Below the pieces are notes generated by a model that saw only the letters and a program-made list of their open reading frames with translations, ran no database searches and had not been told where the DNA came from. A DNA stretch of 21,609 nucleotides from an uncultured Spirochaetales bacterium (GTDB taxonomy: Bacteria > Spirochaetota > Spirochaetia > Sphaerochaetales > Sphaerochaetaceae): assembly GCA_934276695.1 (NCBI GenBank), contig CAKQTF010000004.1:1-21609 (forward strand), read 5' to 3'. Shown in pieces: positions 15,310-21,609 of the stretch (positions are counted from its first letter, which is position 1; every line of letters starts with the position of its first letter). The position numbers and the translations under genes are program-made.

Positions 15310-15539
15310 TTGATAATCATTTCTATTAAAATAAACAGATACAGATATATGATTGTTGACCAGCTGCTGGTAGCTTGATCTTGTTATGCCATTCAGAGTG
15401 AGATCAGGAGCAAGCTGTTTGATCCATCTGAGGCTGTTTTATACTTCATCATCGTTGTTTCCCTGATAGCACCTTCTTTATAGATGGCTATCCAGTTCTC
15501 ATAGTATTCAGAAAAAAGCATTGTTTTGCTGTATTCCAT
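15307..15539 (-). pseudogene. Tyrosine recombinase/integrase, N-terminal fragment with frameshift
   Basis: From ATG 15539, with GGGGAG about 7 nt upstream, the frame reads FSEYYENWIAIYKEGAIRET then TMMKYKT, the N-terminal arm-binding start of phage/Tn916-type integrases. One base is missing at about 15430-15435; in the next frame follows RWIKQLAPDLTLNGITRSSY then QQLVN, the next conserved block of the same domain. Beyond it the similarity stops and a TAG comes at 15307-15309, at the edge of the tandem repeat. The core-binding and catalytic domains (R...HxxR...Y) are absent from the window. It marks this island as a former mobile element. Confidence 0.75.
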
Positions 15540-15612
15540 CTGTTTTCTCCCCATTAGGCTGCGCCAATATAAGGATAACTGGTTTATATGTGGATCAAAT
15601 AACTGTATAATC

Positions 15613-15640
15613 TTTACATTATCAAAAATGAGAATATAAT
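15613..15640 (+). promoter_or_regulatory. Promoter of the HTH-methyltransferase-ABC operon
   Basis: TTTACA (15613-15618) and a perfect TATAAT (15635-15640) are separated by 16 nt. The predicted transcription start is about 20 nt before the AT-rich leader and AAGGA (15656-15660) of the HTH gene. Autoregulation by that HTH protein is likely but no clear operator palindrome was seen. Confidence 0.7.
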
Positions 15641-15669
15641 CATTATTTGTAATATAAGGAATAGTGGCT

Positions 15670-16170
15670 ATGGAAAGCGCAGAGATAATAATGAATCCGG
15701 TCAGGCAGAGGATCATGCAGTACCTTCTGCTCCATGAGACAGGCACAGCTAAGGAGCTTCATAAGGCTATGCCTGATGTGCCGAGTGCAAGCCTTTACCG
15801 GCATATCAGGATACTTGCAGAGAGCTCATTTATCCTGGTTGCTGGTGAAAACAGGATCCGTGGCACAGTTGAGAGCATATACAGGCTGAATAAGGATGCG
15901 ATGAAGTGTGATGATGCAGGAGGAGATGCTGTGCAGATGGCGCTTCTGCGCCTCTCTTCATCGTTTGCCAGGTATTTTTCAGGAGAGAATGCCGATCCTG
16001 AGAAGGATATGCTGCTCTTCACCGGCTGCACACTGAATCTTACTGATGAGGAATTCAGCAGCTTTCTCTCTGAGATAAATGAAGTCACATGCAGATATAT
16101 GGAAAAGAAGAGCAGGGAAGAAAGCAGGATAAGGCAGATCACGCTGATCTCTGCTCCTGTATGTGAGTGA
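15670..16170 (+). CDS. ArsR-like helix-turn-helix transcriptional regulator
   Basis: The protein of 166 residues starts with a winged HTH of the ArsR/HTH_20 type: NPVRQRIMQYLLLHETGTAK, then ELHKAMPDVPSASLYRHIRI with the recognition helix at SASLYRHIRIL, and a wing near RIRGTVESIYRLN. The remaining part is helical (FSSFLSEINEVTCRYMEKKS) and may bind a ligand or dimerise. Scattered cysteines do not form a clear metal site. The start was moved from GTG 15664 to ATG 15670 because AAGGA lies 9 nt upstream of it and only 3 nt from the GTG. As first gene of the ABC-transporter operon it probably controls it. Confidence 0.85.
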   Translation: MESAEIIMNPVRQRIMQYLLLHETGTAKELHKAMPDVPSASLYRHIRILAESSFILVAGENRIRGTVESIYRLNKDAMKCDDAGGDAVQMALLRLSSSFARYFSGENADPEKDMLLFTGCTLNLTDEEFSSFLSEINEVTCRYMEKKSREESRIRQITLISAPVCE

Positions 16171-16180
16171 GGAGGATCTA

Positions 16181-16780
16181 ATGTTATCAGCATTGAAGGA
16201 GAATATGCCGTATTCAGCATCTGCACTGGCTGTGCTTGCTGTCTTCTATGGAATCTATTTTGCTAAGATGGCCATGCAGGGCCGGCGTGGCATAAGGACG
16301 GATCAGATCGGACGTAGGAAAGAGAAAGGCCTCCATATGGTTGAGCTTCTGATGAAGGCAGCGACGCTTATTGCCCCGGCTTCCCAGCTGATTTCAGTGC
16401 TATCGGGCTGGAGCTGCATTAATGGGAGGCCTCGCATTATCGGCTTTGCCATCGGAGTTGCCGGGGATCTGGTCTTCCTGATTTCAGTCATCACAATGAA
16501 GGACAGCTGGAGGGCAGGAATCCCGGATAAGGATAAGACAGAGCTTGTTACATCAGGTATCTATCGGTATAGCCGTAATCCGGCATTCCTTGGGTTTGAT
16601 CTGCAGTACATCGGGGTTCTTATTCTCTGCTTCAATCCGCTTACGGCAGCATCCTCTCTCTTTGCGATGGTGATGTTGCATCTTCAGATCCTGCAGGAAG
16701 AGAGATATCTGGAACATGAATTCGGCACTCAGTATTCAGAATACAGAAGCCATGTGCTGAGGTATTTTGGCAGGCATTAA
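16181..16780 (+). CDS. Membrane methyltransferase of the isoprenylcysteine carboxyl methyltransferase (ICMT)-like family
   Basis: The protein of 199 residues has about four to five membrane segments. The C-terminal half is the conserved catalytic part: SWRAGIPDKDKTELVTSGIY, RYSRNPAFLGF (family RHPxYxG/RNPxYxG) and EERYLEHEFGTQYSEYRS near the end, which form the S-adenosylmethionine and substrate site in this family. Bacterial members are mostly uncharacterised and may methylate lipids or small molecules rather than prenylated proteins. ATG 16181 has GGAGG (16171-16175) 5 nt upstream, directly after the regulator's stop, so I prefer it to GTG 16163. It ends 12 nt before the ABC ATPase start. 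Confidence 0.82.
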   Translation: MLSALKENMPYSASALAVLAVFYGIYFAKMAMQGRRGIRTDQIGRRKEKGLHMVELLMKAATLIAPASQLISVLSGWSCINGRPRIIGFAIGVAGDLVFLISVITMKDSWRAGIPDKDKTELVTSGIYRYSRNPAFLGFDLQYIGVLILCFNPLTAASSLFAMVMLHLQILQEERYLEHEFGTQYSEYRSHVLRYFGRH

Positions 16781-16792
16781 AGGAGGAAATTC

Positions 16793-17506
16793 ATGCTGAG
16801 GATTGAGCATCTTACAAAGAATTATGGAGAGAAGAGGGCGGTCGATGATCTGAGCCTTCACATTGCTCCAGGTGAGATATATGGCTTCATTGGGCACAAT
16901 GGGGCAGGGAAGACCACGACCCTGAAATCTGTTGCTGGGATCATACAGCCTGATGCTGGTGGGATATTCATTGACGGAATTCCAATGAAAGCGCAGGCAC
17001 TTGAATGCAAACGGATCATGGCCTATATCCCTGATAATCCTGATCTCTATGGCTACATGACAGGAATGAAATACCTTGATTTCATCTCTGATATCTTTGG
17101 TGTCAGCGCAGAGGAGCGCAGGATTAGGATTGGCAGATATGCAGATTTATTTGAGATCTCAGCAGATCTCATGTTCCCGATCGCCTCATATTCGCATGGA
17201 ATGAAGCAGAAGCTTGCCATCATTTCCGCATGGCTTCATGATCCGAAGCTTATCCTGATGGATGAGCCGTTTGTAGGCCTTGATCCTAAGGCTTCCCATA
17301 TCCTGAAGGAGATGATGAGGGAGAAGTGCAGAGAAGGCGGTGCTATCTTCTTTTCCACACATGTGCTTGAGGTTGCTGAGAAGCTATGTGATAAGGTCGC
17401 CATAATCAAGGGCGGGCATCTGATCAGATGCGGCACAATGGATGATGTCAGAGGTGATGATTCACTTGAGAATGTCTTCCTGGAGCTGGAGGAAGAGCAA
17501 TGCTGA
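16793..17506 (+). CDS. ABC transporter ATP-binding protein
   Basis: The 237-residue protein is a complete nucleotide-binding domain: Walker A GHNGAGKT (34-41), signature YSHGMKQKL (133-141, a usual variant in ABC-2 exporters), Walker B LILMDEP (153-159) with D-loop GLDP, and the switch histidine in FSTH (187-190). The Q-loop stretch IPDNPDLYGYMTG is also typical of this exporter group. AGGAGG (16781-16786) lies 6 nt before the ATG. It overlaps the permease gene by 7 nt, so the two form one exporter. Substrate unknown. Confidence 0.95.
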   Translation: MLRIEHLTKNYGEKRAVDDLSLHIAPGEIYGFIGHNGAGKTTTLKSVAGIIQPDAGGIFIDGIPMKAQALECKRIMAYIPDNPDLYGYMTGMKYLDFISDIFGVSAEERRIRIGRYADLFEISADLMFPIASYSHGMKQKLAIISAWLHDPKLILMDEPFVGLDPKASHILKEMMREKCREGGAIFFSTHVLEVAEKLCDKVAIIKGGHLIRCGTMDDVRGDDSLENVFLELEEEQC

Positions 17507-19089
17507 GGGTTCTTCTGAAAAAGCAGATGCTTGAGATCTTCCAGACATATTTCTATGATGCGAGGAAAAACAGGGCAAGGTCCTCTGTTTCAATTGCATT
17601 ATGCTTTATCGCATTCATTCTTCTGGTCGCGGGTCTTCTTGGCGGGATTTTCACATTCCTCTCCCTTGAGCTCTGCAGGCCTTTTGCTGAGAACGGCATG
17701 GACTGGCTGTACTTTTCCATTATGGGGTTGATCGCAGTCTTCCTTGGTGTATTGGGAAGCGTATTCAATACATACGCAGGCCTTTATCTGGCTAAGGATA
17801 ACGATCTGCTGCTGTCGCTTCCGATCCCTGCATCTGCTCTTCTCTTATCGAGAGTGATCGGTGTCTATCTGATGGGCCTGATGTATTCTGCTGTGGTTAT
17901 GGTTCCTGCCTCCATTGTTTATTGGGCAGCTATCGGAATCTCAGTGAGATCTGTATCTGGCAGTCTGCTTCTGATCATGATCATCTCTGTTCTTGTCCTT
18001 GTGCTTTCATGCATCTGCGGCTGGGCAGCTGCAAGGATCAGCCAGAGGCTTAAGCATCGGAGCCTGATTGCTGTAATGGCTTCTCTTCTGTTCATAGTTG
18101 TCTATTACTTTGTTTATTTCAGGGCTCAGGCCATTATCAGCAATATCGCTGGAAATGCAGTAGCCTATGGTGAGAATATCAGGAGAGCTGCATATCCTCT
18201 GTATATGCTCGGCTGTGCCGGAACTGGTGATCTTATGGCAGCTCTTATCATTGCTGTATTCACAGTGGCTCTGGCAGGCCTCATGTGGAGAGTTCTCTCT
18301 CATAGCTTTGCATCCATTGTATCCTCATCAGGGATTGCTTCGCAGAAGACATGCAATAAGGAAAGGAAGACAAGGCAGAAAAGCATCAGAGGTGCACTTC
18401 TATCGCGCGAATGCTCCCATTTTCTGTCCAGTCCCAGTTATATCCTGAACTGCGGCCTCGGAATCTTTATGATGCCTCTGTGTGGTGCTGCTGTGCTGCT
18501 GAAAAGGGGATGGATCCTGTCACAGCTTAATGGGCTTGATTATATGATTCCTGTTCTGGCTGCTGCAGTCATATGCATGCTTTTATCGCTTAACTTCATG
18601 GTAGTCCCATCGGTATCGCTTGAAGGAAGTACACTGTGGATAATCAGGTCGCTTCCTGTATCATCCTGGCATGTTATCTGTGCGAAGATAATGCTGCAGC
18701 TTATATTCACTGGACTGCCGATGCTCTTATGCATAATATGCTTTGCAGCTGTCATTCCTGCCTCATCTCTTCAGATCCTGCTTATTCTTGCATCATCTGC
18801 TTCCTTTGTGGTTCTCATGGCTCTCTCTGGAATATCCCTCGGGCTAAGGATGCCGAATCTCGTATGGACAAGTGAGCAGGTTCCTATCAAGCAGAGCCTT
18901 CCTGTTCTCATCACTCTCTTTGGAGGGTGCGGATATGCAGCTCTGTTCTTAATAGGATATATCATCTTAGGCGGGTTCCTCAGTGCCTCTGCATATATCG
19001 GATGTTTCATTGCCATCAATGCAGTGCTGTGCACTCTGCTATTCATCTGGCTGCGGAAAGCCGGATGCAGGATCTTTGAATCATTATAG
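17500..19089 (+). CDS. ABC transporter permease (large, ABC-2-like exporter)
   Basis: The protein of 529 residues has about twelve hydrophobic helices in two halves, split by a polar stretch around residues 275-300 (SQKTCNKERKTRQKSIRG). The N-terminus begins with a short amphipathic part and a first helix near IALCFIAFILLVAGLLGGIF. It has no nucleotide-binding domain and depends on the ATPase encoded just upstream; the ATG at 17500 lies inside the end of that gene with GGAGG 7 nt upstream. Size and layout match poorly characterised permeases that accompany such ATPases in exporters of peptides, lipids or drugs. No substrate motif is visible. Confidence 0.85.
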   Translation: MLRVLLKKQMLEIFQTYFYDARKNRARSSVSIALCFIAFILLVAGLLGGIFTFLSLELCRPFAENGMDWLYFSIMGLIAVFLGVLGSVFNTYAGLYLAKDNDLLLSLPIPASALLLSRVIGVYLMGLMYSAVVMVPASIVYWAAIGISVRSVSGSLLLIMIISVLVLVLSCICGWAAARISQRLKHRSLIAVMASLLFIVVYYFVYFRAQAIISNIAGNAVAYGENIRRAAYPLYMLGCAGTGDLMAALIIAVFTVALAGLMWRVLSHSFASIVSSSGIASQKTCNKERKTRQKSIRGALLSRECSHFLSSPSYILNCGLGIFMMPLCGAAVLLKRGWILSQLNGLDYMIPVLAAAVICMLLSLNFMVVPSVSLEGSTLWIIRSLPVSSWHVICAKIMLQLIFTGLPMLLCIICFAAVIPASSLQILLILASSASFVVLMALSGISLGLRMPNLVWTSEQVPIKQSLPVLITLFGGCGYAALFLIGYIILGGFLSASAYIGCFIAINAVLCTLLFIWLRKAGCRIFESL

Positions 19090-19101
19090 GAGATCTGGAA
19101 G

Positions 19102-19638
19102 ATGAATACTCTGAATACAATACAGGGATTGTTTAAGGCCGGTAAGATCCTTAGCCGGATTGTATATATAGTCAGCATTATCGGCTTCTGCTGTTCCATT
19201 CTGGGGATTATATGCCTGGCATTCGGTGCTGATGTGATTCGGATCGGCGGCCTGGATCTTGAGAGCATACTGAGAAAGGAAGCTGATATATCCATTGGCA
19301 CAGTGTATGCTGCTATGGCTGTCGGCATTGTGCTCTTTGCAGGAAAGGCGCTAGTATCAGGATTCTCTATGGATTACTTTGCCCATGAGACTGAAGAAGG
19401 AACGCCGTTCAGCATGGAAGGTGCAGGGGAGCTGATGCGCCTTGGAATCATTGTGATTGTCATCCCGATCCTGGCGCAGATTATTGCAGAGATATCGCAT
19501 AGTGTGATCAGCAGGCTGTTTGATGACGTGATGGCTTTCTCTCTTAGAGGCCCTTCTGATACAGCTATTGGCATAATGTTTATCATCTTATCATTGGTCT
19601 GCAGGTACGGAGCAGAGCTCAATGAGCATAATAGCTGA
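19102..19638 (+). CDS. DUF2975-like four-helix membrane protein
   Basis: The protein of 178 residues has four membrane helices, the first at IVYIVSIIGFCCSILGIICL and the last at IGIMFIILSLVCRYG. The ending CRYGAELNEHNS resembles the YGAELQ tail of DUF2975 proteins, which are usually paired with a small Cro/CI-like regulator; that partner is absent here. AGGAG lies 9 nt before the ATG. It begins 12 nt after the permease stop. The assignment is by eye and could be another four-helix family; function unknown. Confidence 0.65.
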   Translation: MNTLNTIQGLFKAGKILSRIVYIVSIIGFCCSILGIICLAFGADVIRIGGLDLESILRKEADISIGTVYAAMAVGIVLFAGKALVSGFSMDYFAHETEEGTPFSMEGAGELMRLGIIVIVIPILAQIIAEISHSVISRLFDDVMAFSLRGPSDTAIGIMFIILSLVCRYGAELNEHNS

Positions 19639-19651
19639 AGGAAACAGTCAG

Positions 19652-20401
19652 ATGGATTATATAAGGATAACAGAGGACAATATAAGCAAAGAGCACATCT
19701 GCTGTGCTATGTCAGGCCGGCAGAGCCTTGAAAAGAAAGAATGGATGAGACAGCGCTTTGCTGATGGGCTTGTGTTTTACAGGAGCATAGAGCGTGGAAA
19801 ATGCTTCATTGAGTATATCCCGGCTGAGAATGCCTGGCTTCCGATCAACGCAGATGGATATATGCATATCAACTGCTTATGGGTATCAGGATCACTGAAG
19901 GGCCATGGGTATTCTGATGATCTTCTCTCCTATTGCATCCGCGATGCAGAGGAAAGCGGGCGGAAAGGAGTATGCATTCTCTCAGCAGAAGGACGCAAGC
20001 GTGAGTTCCTTTCAGACCGTGGCTTCCTGGAATATCATGGCTTTATGACTGCAGATGTCTCAGAGTGCGGCATCAGCCTGATGTATCTGCCACTGCAGCC
20101 TGATGCAGATGTGCCGGTATTCAGGGAATCTGCGAAGCATCCGAGAACTGATGAAAGCGGCTTTGTCCTTTATTATACAGATCAGTGTCCGTTTACATAT
20201 TACTGGGTTCCAAGAGTCGTGGAAGCGGCAGAGGAGAATGGAATACCTCTGAAGACAATGCATATAACAGATAAGGCGAGTGCACAGAATGTACCTGCGC
20301 CGGTTACCACATATGCCATGTTCTATGATGGGAAGTTTGTGACACATGCAATCCAGTCTGATAAGAAGTTCCTTTCTCTTGCAGAGAAGCTGAAAAGATA
20401 G
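19652..20401 (+). CDS. GNAT acetyltransferase with C-terminal YoaP domain
   Basis: The protein of 249 residues resembles Bacillus YoaP. The N-terminal half is a GNAT domain: residues around ITEDNISKEHICCAM, then FIEYIPAENAWLPI, and the acetyl-CoA loop in VSGSLKGHGYSDDLLSYCIR (family R/QxxGxG/A). The C-terminal part is the YoaP domain with a thioredoxin-like start, LYYTDQCPFTYYWVP, and TTYAMFYDGKFVTHAIQSDK near the end. Its substrate is not known. I choose ATG 19652, with AAGGA 9 nt upstream and lying after the previous stop; ATG 19622 would overlap the previous gene by 17 nt. It closes the operon; the next gene starts 25 nt later and has its own promoter. Confidence 0.85.
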   Translation: MDYIRITEDNISKEHICCAMSGRQSLEKKEWMRQRFADGLVFYRSIERGKCFIEYIPAENAWLPINADGYMHINCLWVSGSLKGHGYSDDLLSYCIRDAEESGRKGVCILSAEGRKREFLSDRGFLEYHGFMTADVSECGISLMYLPLQPDADVPVFRESAKHPRTDESGFVLYYTDQCPFTYYWVPRVVEAAEENGIPLKTMHITDKASAQNVPAPVTTYAMFYDGKFVTHAIQSDKKFLSLAEKLKR

Positions 20402-20413
20402 GAAATAAAGCTG

Positions 20414-20419
20414 TATAAT
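20414..20419 (+). promoter_or_regulatory. -10 element of the RpiR-type regulator gene, likely leaderless
   Basis: A perfect TATAAT stands 7 nt before the ATG at 20427. The start of transcription would thus coincide with the start codon. Only a poor -35 (TGAAAA, 17 nt upstream) is seen, and there is no ribosome-binding site. Confidence 0.5.
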
Positions 20420-20426
20420 CTAAAGT

Positions 20427-21263
20427 ATGAAAAGCTGCCTGACAATGATTTCTCAGAAATATGACTCCCTTAGCTATAGCGAAAAGGTTTTTGCTGATTT
20501 CATCGTAAATAATAGGGAAAATGCTGTTAATATGCCTATTGCGGAGCTATCTGCCGTACTTGGAATTGCGCAGTCAACTATTGTAGCAACAACCAAGGTC
20601 TTAGGTTTCTCCGGATGGAAGGAATTTAGGATCTGTCTTGCAGCGGAGATTGTTAACCCCATTGGATACTGGCAACAGCAGGAAGCAGAGGAAAAAGAGG
20701 AACCGTATCAGCATGTCATATCATCTAATATTAAGATTCTCAGCGAAATCACTAAATCTATTGATAGGCAGACATTCGAACGCTCTGTTGATTTAATAAT
20801 GAATGCTAAGCGGATCTCTCTTTTTGGTGTTGGCACATCAAATATCCTTGCAGAAGAAGCATTTGATTATTTCTTTAGGCTTGGTCTTCCAGTTGAAGTA
20901 TATTCAGACTGGCATTACAAACAGCTTTCGGCATCACATCTCAATAAGGATTCTCTTGCTGTCTTCTTTTCCCAGTCTGGCGTGAATAAAGATATAATCC
21001 AGCTAGCAGCAAAAGCAAAGAAAAGCGGGTGTGCGATGATAGGAATAAGCAATTTCAAGAATACCCCATTTTCAAAATTTATGGATGTGCATTTAGCGCC
21101 GCTCTCGATGCCAGCAGAAAATCATGATAATCATTTTACACTTAGGATCCCTATCATTGGGATAATCGAGATACTGTACTACATGATTGGTAACCGTATG
21201 GGCTCAAAATATAATGAAGAACTCGCAATTAATTATGATGTTGCAAATGGTTCTTCTGTCTGA
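20427..21263 (+). CDS. RpiR/MurR family transcriptional regulator (HTH + SIS)
   Basis: The 278-residue protein has the two RpiR domains. Residues 1-75 form the HTH_6: YSEKVFADFIVNNRENAVNM, then IAELSAVLGIAQSTIVATTK and LGFSGWKEFRICLA. Residues about 110-250 form a sugar-isomerase (SIS) domain with the phosphosugar-binding signatures ISLFGVGTSNILAEEAFDYF and LAVFFSQSGVNKDIIQLAAK. Such proteins sense a phosphorylated sugar or related acid and regulate neighbouring uptake or catabolic genes; here the next gene is a solute-binding protein. No ribosome-binding site precedes ATG 20427; ATG 20445 is a second option, also without one. Base composition is more AT-rich than upstream. Confidence 0.9.
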   Translation: MKSCLTMISQKYDSLSYSEKVFADFIVNNRENAVNMPIAELSAVLGIAQSTIVATTKVLGFSGWKEFRICLAAEIVNPIGYWQQQEAEEKEEPYQHVISSNIKILSEITKSIDRQTFERSVDLIMNAKRISLFGVGTSNILAEEAFDYFFRLGLPVEVYSDWHYKQLSASHLNKDSLAVFFSQSGVNKDIIQLAAKAKKSGCAMIGISNFKNTPFSKFMDVHLAPLSMPAENHDNHFTLRIPIIGIIEILYYMIGNRMGSKYNEELAINYDVANGSSV

Positions 21264-21268
21264 ATTTT

Positions 21269-21317
21269 GTTCATAAAAATACAATTTTTGTTTTTATTGA
21301 ACTGAATAAACTTCAAT
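21269..21317. promoter_or_regulatory. Inverted repeats before the TctC gene, candidate RpiR operator
   Basis: ATTGAA (21296-21301) and TTCAAT (21312-21317) form a perfect 6-bp palindrome with a 10-bp spacer. A second, longer and AT-rich inverted repeat (GTTCA-TAAAAA against TTTTTAT-TGAAC, 21269-21302) shares its left part. The position between a regulator and the gene it probably controls suits an operator; the longer repeat could also form a weak terminator for the regulator transcript. Confidence 0.4.
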
Positions 21318-21361
21318 AATACTCTATAGCCATGATAAAAGAAGGATCTAAGGAGGTTCTT

Positions 21362-21609
21362 ATGAGAAAGTTCTTTTTGATTTGCATAGTGTTATTAATT
21401 GCATGCACATCAGTTTTTGCTCAGGGCTCAACAGAGACCTATCCGTCTAGGGATATTACTATTCTTGTTCCAGTTAAGGCTGGAGGAGATACAGATTCAT
21501 ATGCACGTATTTTTGCTCAGTATCTTCAGAATGAGCTAGGAGTAGGTGTTGCAGTCAAGAATGTTGATGGTGCATCTGGCACTGTAGGCTGTCGCGAGGT
21601 ATATAATTC
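21362..21609 (+). CDS. TctC/Bug-type solute-binding protein of a tripartite tricarboxylate transporter (partial)
   Basis: The frame is open from ATG 21362 (AGGAGG 6 nt upstream) to the window end, 82 full codons. Residues 1-20 are an export signal: MRKFFLICIVLLIACTSVFA. Then comes the mature start QGSTETYPSRDITILVPVKA, the usual Bug-family beginning (YPs+.I.ivVPf.aGG.tD..AR), with GGDTDSYARIFAQYL and LGVGVAVKNVDGASG next. The latter is the familiar 'v.N..GAgG..g' block. Such proteins capture carboxylates in the periplasm for TctA/TctB. The signal contains both LIAC (a lipobox) and VFA (a signal-peptidase I site). The tctA and tctB genes would lie beyond the window. Confidence 0.85.
   Translation, partial: MRKFFLICIVLLIACTSVFAQGSTETYPSRDITILVPVKAGGDTDSYARIFAQYLQNELGVGVAVKNVDGASGTVGCREVYN

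Noticed and set aside
15393..15746. A 117-residue minus-strand ORF as one gene
   Set aside because: Its first half is antisense to the HTH gene and its promoter; only the part from ATG 15539 resembles a protein, and that is the integrase stump with a frameshift.
17590..17605. Partial match to the 12-bp repeat unit inside the permease gene
   Set aside because: Only a single imperfect copy in coding sequence; chance in a genome rich in such words.

Overview
The window looks like part of a bacterial chromosome of medium GC content, most likely from a host-associated spirochaete (Sphaerochaeta/Treponema-like). The lineage call is tentative. It rests on the gene order dnaE - YggT-like membrane protein - recG, which I recall also from Borrelia, and on the export signal of the last gene, which carries both a loose lipobox and the ending VFA-QGSTE. 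No rRNA, tRNA or CRISPR array was seen.

Layout. (1) 1-2321, minus strand: a partial HTH/WYL transcription regulator running off the left edge, then a MATE efflux pump. (2) 2419-2622, plus strand: slyX, ending 1 bp from the convergent operon behind it. (3) 2624-13953, minus strand: a tight run of nine genes with short gaps or overlaps, read in the order molybdopterin subunit, 2Fe-2S subunit and FAD subunit of a xanthine-dehydrogenase-like enzyme, dnaE, yggT-like, recG, HD-domain hydrolase, rsmD, acyl-ACP thioesterase. A good promoter precedes the first gene. Replication, repair and rRNA-modification genes are thus apparently co-transcribed with a very divergent molybdenum hydroxylase. (4) 14038-15539, minus strand: a decayed accessory island. 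It holds the N-terminal stump of a tyrosine recombinase (frameshifted), seven perfect copies of a 12-bp tandem repeat, and a three-gene cassette: a small protein with a frameshift, an intact 138-aa protein of unknown function, and a NADAR-family gene that lost its middle and is frameshifted at its end. (5) 15670-20401, plus strand: an apparent operon of an ArsR-like HTH regulator, an ICMT-like membrane methyltransferase, an ABC ATPase, a large ABC permease, a DUF2975-type membrane protein and a GNAT/YoaP protein. (6) 20427-21609, plus strand: an RpiR-type regulator (HTH + SIS) and the start of a TctC/Bug-type solute-binding protein, probably the first gene of a tripartite tricarboxylate transporter. 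This part appears more AT-rich than region 5.

The most unusual items are the degraded NADAR cassette with its two uncharacterised partners, and the xanthine-dehydrogenase-like trio, which keeps its eight Fe-S cysteines while the catalytic subunit has lost the recognisable cofactor-binding glycine motifs. Several start codons were reassigned from ribosome-binding sites. slyX and the RpiR gene have no ribosome-binding site and may be leaderless.
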